A stretch of DNA of 10,000 nucleotides from Actinidia chinensis (GCA_009663005.1 CM018915.1:11472049-11482048), one strand, 5' to 3'; counted from the stretch's first letter, positions 1 to 8,093 are shown. Made by a program: numbers and translations. Notes: generated by a model not told the origin, from the letters alone.

Positions 1-24
1 GTAGTTATCTAGATAAAAACTTGA

Positions 25-288
25 AAGACTCCTTACGAAGCTTTGGGAAGGAAGAACACCCATCTTGATATTCAAAGTAGTGGTTGTAACTGCTTTACTT
101 TTAAATGTACAAAAGACAATATGAGGGTAAGGGTAAAATTTGAGAGTGGAGACCAACTCTTAATAAAGGCCATATTTCTTGATTATTCTATTAAATAGCA
201 AAAGCTTATAGCGTTTATAACAAAAGAACTTGATATTGAAGAGTCGTATTTACACGGTTGCATTGATGAATTGAGTCTTTCAAGCTAA
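25..288 (+). pseudogene. copia integrase, C-terminal part (degraded)
   Basis: One frame is open from 25 to a TAA at 286-288 apart from one TAG at 196-198. It reads KTPYEALGRKNTH at the start, then a Cys-containing GCNCF stretch near 82-96, FLDYSIK at 175-195 and a KELDIEESY stretch at 223-249 followed by DE. In plant copia polyproteins this succession (TPYE-L, GC-CF, FLGYS, then the E-E-S block) marks the end of the integrase core and the region after it. The catalytic D,D-35-E residues would lie upstream of the window, so activity cannot be judged. The single in-frame stop and otherwise good frame make this the least damaged coding piece in the window. It is a remnant, not a gene. Confidence 0.7.
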
Positions 289-575
289 AAACATTGATGA
301 TGATGCCAGATATTAGTCCTATAGAAAAATAATAATTAATATATAAAGAAAAAGATCAAATCTCTCAAGACTTAATGAAAGAAGAAAGCATGAAAAATGC
401 ATCTCATCTTGAACAAGATCAACAGTTTTCTAAATTTGAAAAATTGTTAAAGATCACTAAGTGATCAAGTCTAGGTGACCGCTCACAAGCTGTAATCACA
501 CGATCTACTTAGAAATGGTGTAATACATGACTTTTGTGTAAGAAATTGAACCAAAAATATTGAAGAAGCTGAAAC

Positions 576-592
576 TTTTTTTTTTTTTTTTT
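576..592 (+). repeat. poly-T run inside copia RT
   Basis: Seventeen consecutive T lie between the IEPKNIEEAE and WLMAR stretches of the copia RT pseudogene. The run replaces what should be a few coding residues. It is either a slippage expansion or a sequencing artefact. Confidence 0.9.
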
Positions 593-1175
593 CATGAGTT
601 TTGGTTAATGGCTAGGAAGAAGAAACTTAACCAATTTGAAAGGAACAATGTTGGACATTGGTTCTAGACCCACAATCACTCAATTATTGGAACAAAAAAT
701 AGGTGTTTTCGTAAAAATAAAAGATAAAATGGTATTATCATTAAAAATAAGCTAGATTTAGTAGGCCTAAGGCTAACAAGGAAGAAGTATTGCTATGAAG
801 AAACTTTGCCCCCGTAGCTCGACTTGAAGAAATAAGAATGCGTTAGCTTTTAATTCCTATAAAGATTTTAAATTATTTCAAAATGAATGTCAAAAGTGTA
901 TTTTTAAATGGTCTCATTTCATGAAAAAGTTATATTGGAAACAATCCTCGATTTTAAAAATCACACTTTTACAAAATAATATTTTTAAATGATCAAAGCT
1001 TGATGGGCTTGACAACAAGCCCCCAAGAGTGGTATGAAAAAGACTAGTGGATTTAATTTGGAAAAGGTTTATAAGAGGAAAAATTGACACTACTTGGTTT
1101 ACCAAAATCAAAGAAACAAGATTTACTCATTGTGCAAATATATGTTGATTGATATCATTTTTGGATCAATATGAG

Positions 1176-1180
1176 AAACA
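1176..1180 (+). other. candidate 5-bp target site (AAACA)
   Basis: These are the five bases just before the gypsy LTR terminus TGTAACAC. Ty3/gypsy integrases duplicate about 5 bp, so AAACA should recur directly after the 3' LTR. That end lies outside the window, so the duplication is not demonstrated. Confidence 0.4.
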
Positions 1181-1300
1181 TGTAACACACCGAAGCCGTT
1201 AAATTGCCATAAATCGAAGGAGCACGACGTATACGGCCATTAAGTAACGTATTAGAGACTAAGAGTCAAAAAGAACCAAAAATAGCTTGAGTAAATTCAA

Positions 1301-1328
1301 GACTGTAAGGACTGTAAAGACTGTAAAG
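1301..1328 (+). repeat. short tandem repeat, GACTGTAAG-like, three copies
   Basis: Three near-identical units of about 9-10 bp (GACTGTAAG, GACTGTAAA, GACTGTAAAG) lie near the left end of the 5' LTR. The matching place in the 3' LTR (8577-8593) has GACTTTAA units instead, so copy number and unit sequence differ between the LTRs. Confidence 0.7.
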
Positions 1329-1507
1329 TTTCGCCCAGTTTTTCCTCTTGGCGTATCGAACGTCCATATGGGAGTTCGAACGCTAGGCCAAAATGTAGAG
1401 TTCAAGTCTTGCATGTTTAGACACTGTAAGCAAGGAGTTCGAAAGCCAGATTCAAAAATCATTCTTAGAGTGCGAACGCCTAAAGGGGACGTTGTGTGTG
1501 ACAGAGT

Positions 1508-1853
1508 TGTTCAGAAAGACCCCACCTAGAGGGTACCGCTCGACTGTGTGGACGCCACCGCGACCAGAGCACCCCCTGGCCGAGGAGAAGCGTCCCCCCA
1601 GCGCGGCCAAACAAGAAAGGACGACAGGCACCTCCTATTTGATAGTCCTCCTCCGGTGTTTGCGTACTCGACCCCTTTTCCTTCTACCTCCTACACGCAG
1701 TCTTCTATGCACACGAGAGTAACATCAAGGCTACTTTCACTCGCTGTCTCGCACCATTTCTCTTTCCGTTGCTTCCCCCTAACCCTGTTTTCTTTCTTGA
1801 TGCCGAACCTGTTCTTACCGACGTTTTGATTTTTTGTGGCTTTTTCGACTTCC
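1508..1853. other. GC-rich block present only in the 5' LTR
   Basis: The two LTRs align up to ACAGAGT (1501-1507 and 8780-8786) and again from CCAACA (1853 and 8814 onward). Between these points the 5' LTR has about 346 bp and the 3' LTR only 27 bp. The first 150 bases or so are strikingly GC-rich for this AT-rich window and C-rich tracts recur (CACCCCCTGG, CGTCCCCCCAG); the second half is pyrimidine-rich. I see no terminal inverted repeats, target duplication or recognisable protein. It could be an insertion, a segment from another LTR variant picked up by template switching, or the ancestral state deleted from the 3' LTR. Confidence 0.6.
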
Positions 1854-1971
1854 CAACAGTAAAATGACAAGAAAAAGGAAACACCAGAGTAAATAGGAAG
1901 CCAACAGGGATGATTTTCCATTGTCTCAGCAAATATATCACATCCTTCACACTCCACCACACACACCAAGG

Positions 1972-2037
1972 AGGAGAGAGAACGAAGAAGAGAAAGAAGA
2001 AGAAGAAGAAGAAGAAAAAAGAAAGAAAGGGAAAATA
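1972..2037 (+). repeat. purine tract with (GAA)7 microsatellite, 5' LTR
   Basis: Almost pure A/G sequence contains seven GAA units at 1996-2016. The 3' LTR has a matching GA-rich tract at 8938-8998 but without the long GAA run, so the microsatellite expanded in one copy. A conserved C/A-rich stretch (CACACTCC, CACACACACC) lies just before it in both LTRs. Confidence 0.85.
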
Positions 2038-2107
2038 GAATTGGGAAGTTCAATTTTTGCAATTTGAAGCTCAAGCTCGAATTAAAAAAGTATACACTAA
2101 AATACGT

Positions 2108-2120
2108 AAAAAAAAAAAAA
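2108..2120 (+). repeat. poly-A run in 5' LTR
   Basis: Thirteen consecutive A precede TTTAAGCCATATGTAAAG. The 3' LTR has only AAA at the same place (9064-9066). This is a copy-specific homopolymer expansion or an artefact. Confidence 0.85.
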
Positions 2121-2650
2121 TTTAAGCCATATGTAAAGTTTAGGGTTTAAACTAGCTTCCAATTTAGATCTAGTAGTGAGGTTAAATTATGTTGAAATTT
2201 GAGATGATAACTCTTTGAGTGTATGTAGTATTCTATGCGTTTCCAGAAGATTGGAGTGAATTGGTATAGTTGGTAACAAACATGTCGAGCTCAGTTACTA
2301 TTCACACTTGTCAAACCCAGTGAGACTCCGAACGCACCAATGACAGCGTGCGAACGCCAAGCGGCGAAACGCCTGACTTAGCCTTGAACAAAGAGTTGAA
2401 CGCCTAGCTAAATCAGACAGATTTGGCCTTTTGCTAGGAAGATTTAAATATGGCCCAAGTTATAAAGGGTCTTTAATAGATATAAAATGCGAGACTTAGG
2501 CCATATTTAAGGAGTCTATACCTAAAATTAGAATATCTAAGAGTAGTCAAGACTTTTATAGTATAATTCGTCTAATTCGAAATTAGAGGACGATTCCTTA
2601 CCTCAATTGTCGGGATACGCGGGTTAGCACCTAAACCAGGAGAACACAAG

Positions 2651-2791
2651 GTGAGTAGATGAGCATTAATAAAACGGGTATGTATCTTCGCAAAAAATGT
2701 AGATTTTCAATCGATTAATGCAAAGCAAATGTTTTTCATGTTTCAATGCCTTAAAATATTAGGTTATGCCTAAAAATGCCATGTCTTGCAG
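2651..2791 (+). other. intron-like segment in 5' LTR (candidate)
   Basis: A strong donor-type site, CAAG|GTGAGTAG, is followed 141 bp later by an acceptor-type site, TGTCTTGCAG|AAG. The interior is AT-rich. Both ends are kept in the 3' LTR (9609-9741, 133 bp) although the interior differs by several small gaps. If transcription starts upstream in the LTR, this could be a leader intron of the genomic RNA. No transcript evidence is available, so this is inference. Confidence 0.3.
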
Positions 2792-3621
2792 AAGTATACA
2801 AATTGCTAATCATAGTATGTATAAAAAATCCATGGATACATGTTACAATTAAAGTCTAGCTGAAATTACATGAAAAGCAATGTATGTTCAAAGTATGTAT
2901 GCATTGGGGATACCGGGTCCTTTCTGGCGGGAATTTAATCACGCCAGATAATCCTAGACGGAGGGGAGGAAATAAGACATCGGTACGATAGAGATCTCTA
3001 GCTAAAGAGCCACTATAGCCTAACGGATAGTTGTTATGCCGAGTATTTACACCTACGATATATGCATGATTTTCAAGAAGATATGAATGTTTATGCTAAC
3101 GGTGATGTTTTAGATATGTCAAGCGTATGTTTACGTGGAGCTCAAGTTAAAGTCTGAAATAAATTAGTGTTTTATGATAACTATGATACTGTATAATATG
3201 AAAACAATCCATGGTATTCTATGTCAGTGCCATTTATGTTATTCACAAAACTTAGCTTACGTTTTCGAAAACCTTTTCAGGAAGCCCAAAGTGAAGAACC
3301 ATAAGGCGAGGTGAAGCATAGATATAGTTTGATAGCCCGAGGGCTTGTATGTATTTTGAGGCTAGACCCAATGATGTCTTGCAAGACTATGTATGATTCC
3401 GTTAGCCTGGGAATGTATATAAAGTTAAATACTTAGACACAGCTCTGTATGTCGGTATGGACGTGAAACTTATATTATTTTAGTTATGACGCTTCCGCCC
3501 AAAAGAAAAATTAGGGTATGGCAGTTGGAATGAGAATGCACAGGTTCAAGGTAAGTTGGCTGGCGGCAACGTGGCCTCAGCGTCCACGATCCGCATAGGC
3601 CGGGTTGCGGGGGTGACAGGG

Positions 3622-3633
3622 GGGTATCAGAGA
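3622..3633 (+). promoter_or_regulatory. primer binding site for initiator tRNA-Met
   Basis: The stretch GGGTATCAGAGA lies four bases after the LTR end. It matches the usual plant site TGGTATCAGAGC, the complement of the tRNA-iMet 3' end, at ten of twelve positions, with changes at the first and last base. The position and match fix the 5' LTR boundary. It primes minus-strand DNA synthesis in these elements. Confidence 0.85.
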
Positions 3634-3813
3634 CCACAAGATCTAGGTTACAGTACACAGCGTATAGGTTACACCAGGAGATAAGAATCACTCTAGATAG
3701 GAGTCTAAGACTGATAGTGATCCACGCTATGTGCCATGCTACGCTATGCTATATAGGAGGTAATATGGCTAAATGTTATGAATATGCCTAAACGTTTGAT
3801 ATGTTTGAGAATT
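3634..3813 (+). other. leader between primer site and gag
   Basis: This is a short untranslated leader with no coding signal. It contains a small imperfect repeat of CTATG/GCTATGC units (about 3725-3751: ACGCTATG, GCCATGCTACGCTATGC). RNA packaging signals would be expected here in the family, but I cannot identify one. Confidence 0.5.
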
Positions 3814-4780
3814 ATGTCGCCTAGAGAGGCGGGTCGTAGAGGGGCAGCAGAGCCGAAGATGATTGATCGAATAGAGGAGGATTTTAGAGGGACTTGTCCA
3901 AGTGGTCCATGACGTTCACAATAACAATAACACGATGAAGCACCGCAAACAATCGGCATGCCAATGCTAGGAGCTGGAGCGATGCCACGTACCACAATTA
4001 AGCAATTCCAGCAGCTGAGACCTCCAACTTTCTAGGAAAGCCGATCATATGGCTGCAGAGTCTTGCTCTTGGGAAAGAGAGGGTGTCGAAGTCTTGCCCA
4101 TGCACGAGGAACAAAAAGTGTTTTTTACTTTTACGTTCATTTTTGAAGGAGCCGCAATCGTAGTAGTTGTACAATGCCAAGGTATGGAAAATCATGATAG
4201 CCCCTCACATGGGTCGAGGAATCTCGCAGGCGAAAAAGGTATTAAAGTTGGATTACGATGGAACATCAAGAATACGGTAAAAATTATTGCAGTTACCTAA
4301 CTCATCAGGAGGTTCTTTCATGCAGCCCTAATGCTGCGGAATCCTGAATGAGATGTCTCCCATTCCGCGAAAATCGAAAGAAGAGGATCGGATGAATGTG
4401 AGTAGAGGACAAGTCAAAAACGACAGAGTTCAGGATCGTCAGTGGGAATTCCTCATCCCAGCAAAGAAATATACGTGAGTCAAGGAAATAGTAGATCAAT
4501 GAGTGCCGACATGTCCATTTCAGAAGAAGTATGGGGTGAGTGTCGCATGGGGAGTAGAGCTTGTTATGGCGTGTGGCAAGAAGGGCACCAGATAGAGATT
4601 GGTCCTATGAAAAGTAAAATTCAAGGAGCTGGGGGATATCGGCCTAGCCTCAATACAGCAGCCTCCAACTGAAAGGAGGAATAATCAGCACGATAAGGCG
4701 AAACTTTGCACTTGTACCAAGAAATACCCCAGCTACCACATCAGTTGTGTTAGGTATTACATCCCATCTGTGGTCACCCG
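3814..4780 (+). pseudogene. gag: gag (capsid/nucleocapsid), frameshifted
   Basis: Gag forms the virus-like particle and packages the RNA. The start is placed at ATG 3814, which opens MSPREAGRRGAAEP and runs to a TGA at 3910. After a frame break the same frame resumes with DEAPQTIGMPMLGAGA at 3934 and RTTIKQFQQLRPPTF up to a TAG at 4033. Frame 2 then carries the capsid core from 4049: MAAES, EVLPMHEEQKVFF and FIFEGAA, matching the retrotransposon Gag domain of chromoviruses. From about 4200 similarity fades. A possible zinc knuckle remnant is C-T-C-T-KKY...H...C at 4707-4748, with the first Cys pair one residue too close. The end is approximate because gag and pol are one reading frame in most relatives. 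Confidence 0.8.
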
Positions 4781-5175
4781 CAGCATTCTTATGGCTTCAG
4801 GTCCACGCATCATTCGTTTAAATCTTTTGAGAACTATTATGTGGACTACTTCCATAGATATCTCTTGAATTGAGTTATTAGTATCATTGCCCTCGCGGAT
4901 TCTATATGTGTGACGAGTCTATAATTCTTGTGAGATTCGTTTCAAGATGTATCCTTGTAGTAAATCTACTACCCGTAGAGAGCATGGTTTGACGGTCATC
5001 CTAGGTGGACTGGTTGTCTTCCTACGGGCACTCATTGATTGCCGAACTGAAACGAGTAGTGTTCCACTTGTTTGCTCATTCAGGACTACTTTGAAGGAGG
5101 TAGGGTTGTGCTCCTCCATCCTCATTTCTCTATGCAAAGCCCGTCGCCTTAATCAAAAAAGGAAGTAAAGCATTC
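4780..5175 (+). pseudogene. pol: pol: aspartic protease region, badly degraded
   Basis: The retroviral-type protease cuts the Gag-Pol polyprotein. Here a stretch at 4794-4802 reads A-S-G where the D-S-G active site should be, followed by CATCATTCGTTT, which resembles the residues after the active site at DNA level; this placing is tentative. Better support comes from VILG (4995-5006), then DWLSSY (5008-5025) one frame over, where the family has one continuous block. KRVVFHL follows in the same frame, and an ISL-KARRL stretch near 5125-5154 leads to the protease-RT linker. If the ASG reading is right the catalytic Asp is lost. Confidence 0.6.
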
Positions 5176-5177
5176 TG

Positions 5178-6100
5178 ATGCAGTGTAGTCGACACGCATG
5201 TCTCTCCAAAACATTTAGAAGGATATCATATTGTCCGAGAATTTTTCGATATTTTTCAGATGAGTTACCAGGTGGCCTTAAGGGACCGAGAGATGAGTTT
5301 TATATAGATCTGATCGAGGAACGAGATTATTTCGAAAGCCCCTATCGCATGTTGCCTTTAGAATTGAAAAAAATTGAAGATCAACTCCAAGATCTATTAG
5401 AGAAGGATTTATTCGTCGAGCATTTCACCTTGGGCGCTCCAGTGTGTTGTACGAAAAAAAGATAGACAATGAGATTATGACATTGATTACCGAGAGCTAA
5501 ATAAGTTACCATTAAGACTAAGTACCCTTTGCCAAGGGTGATGATTTGTTTGATCAGCTTCAAGGTGCCCAAGTGTCTCAAAGATGATTGAGATCAGGTT
5601 ATCACCAACTAAAGGTAGAGCGAGCGACATAGAGAAGACAACTTCCGAACCAGATTTATGGCCATTATGAATTTATAGTTATGCCGTGCGGAGTCACAAA
5701 TGCGCCAGCAGCATTTATGGACTTGATGAATCGAGTATTCAAAACTTTGCTTGACGAATGCGTTATTGTTTTCATTGATGAATAACTTAGTATATTCTAA
5801 AATTGTTTGTCATCACATGACAACACTTAAGGGTGGTTTGCAACCTTGCGGAATAGAAGATTGTACTCTAAACTGAAGAATTGGAGTTTTTGGCTATCAA
5901 GTATGACGTTTTTTAGGACACATTATCAGTGTTATATGGAGTGTCCGTTGACCTCACAAAGTAAAGCCATTGTGAATTGGGCCGTAGAACCAACGAATGT
6001 GACTGACGTTAGTAGTTTTTAATGGGTTTAGCTGTATTATCGGAGATTTGTTGAAGGATTTCCTCTAGAATTGCAATGCCTTTGACACAGCTAACGCGGA
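5178..6100 (+). pseudogene. pol: pol: reverse transcriptase, frameshifted
   Basis: RT copies the element RNA into DNA. The approach VREFFDIF (5233-5256) changes frame to DELPGG (5259-5276), which stays open to a TAG at 5463 and includes YRMLPLELKKIEDQLQDLL and GAPV. Next come IDYRELNK (5482-5505), KYPLPR (5520-5537), DLFDQLQGA (5543-5569), RSGYHQL (5591-5611), [20 protein letters not shown] (5657-5716), MDLMNRVF (5717-5740), VFIDE (5768-5782), LVYSK (5787-5801), FLGHIIS (5910-5930) and YYRRFVEGF (6035-6061). These are the palm, fingers and connection motifs of Ty3/gypsy RT in correct order. The catalytic FIDD box reads FIDE followed by TAA, with LVYSK resuming in another frame. Strong residue conservation with constant frame jumps is the hallmark here. 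Confidence 0.92.
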
Positions 6101-6570
6101 AAACTTTCCATTCGAATGGAATGAGAAGCGAGAGAAGAGCTTTCAGATATTGAAGAAACGATAGTATCCGCACCAATTTTTAGCTTTGGCCTTCCCGGAA
6201 CTGATGTTTCACGATAATAGCCGCGCTGCTTTCACCTCGAGGGTTATGATGCGTTTTAATGCCAAGCCTGGGAAAGTTATTCCTATGCTTCAAGACAATT
6301 GAGACCGCATGGGAATAATTATCCGACTCATGATTTTAGAGTTATCCGCAGTGGTATTCGCGTTGAAGATTTGGCGTCATACTTATATGATTCACATTTG
6401 AAGTTTTTCACTAATCATAAGAGCTTCAAGTCCTTGTTTTAGCCCAAAAGAACTAAACATTGAGACAGAGGAGATGACTGGGTTGATAAAAGATTCGATA
6501 TTCTTATTCAGTAATCACCCATGAAAAGGCCAACGTTGTAGCCGACGCTTTAAGCCGAAAGTCGACAGTC
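6101..6570 (+). pseudogene. pol: pol: RNase H, frameshifted
   Basis: RNase H removes the RNA strand after copying. FEWNEKREKSFQILKKR (6111-6161) links RT to this domain and ends at a TAG. RQLRPHGNNYPTHDF (6293-6337) is followed, one frame over, by LELSAVVFALKIWRH (6336-6380). The Glu of LEL (6339-6341) corresponds to the family's catalytic Glu. FTNHKSFKS follows at 6407-6433 with Asn where relatives have Asp in the DHKS motif. An LRQRR stretch followed by a TGA lies near 6460-6475. KANVVADALSRKS (6526-6564) marks the domain end; its VADALSR block is typical of Ty3/gypsy elements. The first catalytic Asp region (about 6200-6240) is unreadable. Confidence 0.87.
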
Positions 6571-7790
6571 AAATCTAGGCATTGTGCTAGCCGTCCAAGT
6601 ATCCCTTACTCGATGAGTTGAGAAGAGAAGAGATCGAATATTTGCACGAACACTAATACAATACTTCTACCAGTGATCGCTCACTGACCTTATAGAAATT
6701 GTAAAGCGACGGCAACCAAAGATCCATACTTGTGAAAAGTTTATGAGGAGATTTTAGTGAATTCAAAGCCGGATTTTTTACATTTAACAGACAATACTTA
6801 GGTTTTCAAGGCCTCTTATGTGTTCCAAACATACCTGAAGTCAAAAGACAAGTTTTAGCGGAAGCCCCACAAACCAATTCACGATGCATCCAAAAGAACA
6901 AAGATGTATAGGACTTTAAGGAAAACAATGTTGGGTGCCTGGAATGAAGAAGGAAATAGCCGATTTGTGGTCGCAATGTTTGTCATGTCCAAACAATTCA
7001 AGCAGAACATCAAAGGCCGCAGATTATTGCAATCGCTACCAATACCGGAATGGAAATGGGAGCACAATCACGATGCTTTGTAGCGGACACCGAACTCCCC
7101 CAGAGGTTGTAATGCCATTTGGTTATTGTAATCGCCTCACTAGTTGCACATTTCTTGGCCAATGAAGACTACAAGTCCTTGTCCGAGGTAACGCAAACCT
7201 TTACATGCAGATTATTCGACTTCATGGAAGCCAGTTTCTATCGTTATCGGATCGAGATCCGAAATTTACGTCTAAGTTTTTAGAAAAGCTTGCAACGAGC
7301 TCTAGGCCCTGAGGCTAAGTTTTAGCACCGCTTTCCATCCACAGACGACGACAGTTTAGAGAGAACTATCCAACTTTATAAGATATGTTACGGCTATGTG
7401 TACTAGATTTCCAAGGAAATTGGGAATGCACGTACCACTGTTAGAATTGCTTTACAACAACATTTTTTCATGCAAGTATTGGATGGCACCGTATAAAGTC
7501 ACTTTCGGGGAAAATCTAGGTTCGCCTATATGTTGGATCGAAGTTGGAGAACGACAAATGTTAGGACCCGAACTTGTTCACTACGACCTAGATCAAGGTT
7601 GCAACGAGACTTCACACGCACAGAGTCTCCAAGAGCTATTCAGATGGTTAGGAGACGAGATTTAGAGTTTGGAGAAGGTGACCACGTGTTTTTGAAAATT
7701 CTCCTTCCAGGGGATAAATCGTTTTGGTAAGAGAGGGAAGTTTGAATCCAAGATACATCGGGCCATTCGAAATTCTTCAATGAATTGGCA
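6571..7790 (+). pseudogene. pol: pol: integrase with GPY/F-type C-terminus, frameshifted
   Basis: Integrase inserts the DNA copy. Bases 6571-6797 are a weak linker. GFQGLLCVPN (6801-6830) and QVLAEAPQTN (6855-6884) precede a broken HHCC zinc finger: KMYRTLRKTMLGAW (6901-6942), WVPGMKKEIADLW (6932-6970) and CLSC (6977-6988). Near 7073 the sequence reads ATG CTT TGT where an Asp codon should follow ATG, so the first catalytic Asp seems lost by a 2-base deletion. SDRDPKFTSKF (7247-7279), STAFHPQT (7324-7347) and ERTIQ (7359-7373) carry the second Asp and the Glu, about 36 codons apart as in D,D-35-E enzymes. The tail has MAPYKVTFGE, CWIEVGERQMLGPELV (frame 1), then RRRDLEFGEGDHVFLK (frame 3) and PRYIGPFEIL (7748-7777, frame 2), the GPY/F module. 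Confidence 0.92.
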
Positions 7791-7797
7791 CCGTTTG

Positions 7798-8093
7798 GCT
7801 TTCGCAGTGGTCCTTCCTCTAGAGCTTTCACATGTCATGAATGTTTTTCATGTTTCAACACTACGGAAATAATGTACATGACCCCACTCTGTGATTCATC
7901 ATATATCTTTGGACCTGAGGAATAAAAGATTTAAGCTATGTGAAACGTCGATTGAAATCGTTGATCGTCATGACCAAGTCTTAAAAACAAAGTTATTCCG
8001 TTGGTTCGTTAGAAGGCTGAATCACTCATATGAAGCATCTACTGGGAACGAGAAGATGAAATTAGAGAACGGTATCCATCTCTATTAGAATGA
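7798..8093 (+). pseudogene. pol: pol C-terminus: chromodomain
   Basis: Integrase chromodomains tether the insertion machinery to modified histones and steer insertion toward heterochromatin. LPLELSHVMNVFHVSTLRK (7816-7869) is the usual link between the GPY/F module and the chromodomain. A frame open from about 7891 gives IEIVDRHDQVLKTKLF and then RWFVRRLNHSYEAS (about 8001-8042). The frame then shifts by two and WEREDEIRERYPSLLE (8043-8090) ends at TGA 8091-8093. The ILDR-like opening, the W/N-H-S-x-E-A-(T)WE core and the acidic helix ending in YP-L identify the domain. Its presence defines the element as a chromovirus. The frameshift is a single small indel, otherwise the domain is well preserved. 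Confidence 0.87.

Larger units (their letters stand above)
1..1180 (+). mobile_element. Ty1/copia retrotransposon, internal pol part, interrupted at 1180
   Basis: This stretch is the central part of a Ty1/copia polyprotein gene, entered mid-gene at the window edge. The order integrase then reverse transcriptase (motifs at 25-285 and 545-1168) is the copia order; in Ty3/gypsy elements integrase follows RNase H. It ends a few codons after the catalytic YVDD box, exactly where the TGTAACAC terminus of a gypsy LTR begins, so the rest of its RT, its RNase H and its 3' LTR should lie beyond the window after the gypsy element. The YVD/DIIFGS wording resembles plant Sire-type copia elements, but I hold that clade call loosely. 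Bases 289-544 between the two domains are AT-rich linker with no motif I can name. Several stops and frameshifts make it non-coding. Confidence 0.85.
545..1180 (+). pseudogene. copia reverse transcriptase, truncated and frameshifted
   Basis: The RT domain of the copia pol gene is recognised from motifs spread over frames. They are IEPKNIEEAE (545-574), LNQFERNNV (626-652), IIGTKNRCFRKNK (683-721), NGIIIKNKLDLV (728-763), FAPVARLEEIR (805-837), MNVKSVFLNG (883-912), QAP (1016-1024), WYE (1030-1038), LLIVQIYVD (1123-1149) and DIIFGS (1151-1168). In the family, the MDVK Asp and the two Asp of YVDD bind the catalytic metals. Here the first is Asn (codon 886-888) and an extra T at 1150 splits YVDD between frames. 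A run of 17 T (576-592) sits between the first two motifs. The domain is cut off at 1180 by the gypsy insertion, losing the thumb and RNase H. Confidence 0.85.
1355..2405 (+). repeat. dispersed TTCGAACGCC-like motif, 5' LTR (about 8 copies)
   Basis: Copies or near copies start at about 1355 (ATCGAACGTCC), 1374 (GTTCGAACGCT), 1438 (TTCGAAAGCC), 1471 (TGCGAACGCC), 2327 (TCCGAACGCA), 2348 (GTGCGAACGCC), 2361 (GCGGCGAAACGCC) and 2394 (AGTTGAACGCC). They fall in two clusters, one before and one after the purine tract. The core resembles the palindrome CGTTCGAACG. Spacing is irregular, so this is not a tandem satellite. The function is unknown; a binding site repeated in the LTR promoter region is one possibility. 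Confidence 0.65.
1181..3618 (+). repeat. 5' LTR of the gypsy element
   Basis: The left end (TGTAACACACCGAAGCCG) matches the start of the 3' LTR at 8458. The right end is set by TGACA at 3614-3618, four bases before the primer binding site, giving TG...CA termini and 2438 bp. Collinear matches to the 3' LTR run from 1181 to about 3051, where the window ends in the other copy. Good anchors are TTTCGCCCAGTTTTTCCTCT (1330), AGTTACTATTCACACT (2292), AGGAGAAC (2638) and CTTGCAGAAG (2785). Bases 3052-3618 have no partner inside the window and hold no ORF I would defend. This copy carries a GC-rich block at 1508-1853 that the other LTR lacks. Promoter, transcript start and polyadenylation site cannot be placed with confidence. 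Confidence 0.9.

Noticed and set aside
1287..1829. Plus-strand ORFs in the 5' LTR (from 1287, 1492 and 1548)
   Set aside because: They cross the LTR and the GC-rich block, differ in the 3' LTR, and show no protein family features.
1691..2074. Minus-strand ORF rich in Leu, Phe and Ser, with a similar one at 8589-9020 (143 codons)
   Set aside because: Both are antisense readings of the C/A-rich and purine tracts of the LTRs. They look alike only because the LTRs are copies; the lengths and ends differ and no domain is visible.
2456..2490. TATA-like TTATAAAGGG and GATATAAAATG as LTR promoter
   Set aside because: The 3' LTR has TTATAGGGG and GATTAAATGG here, so neither TATA-like string is conserved.
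3470..4195. Minus-strand ORFs at 3470-3691, 3744-3995 and 3998-4195
   Set aside because: They cover the LTR end, primer site and gag in antisense; the + strand carries clear gag similarity.
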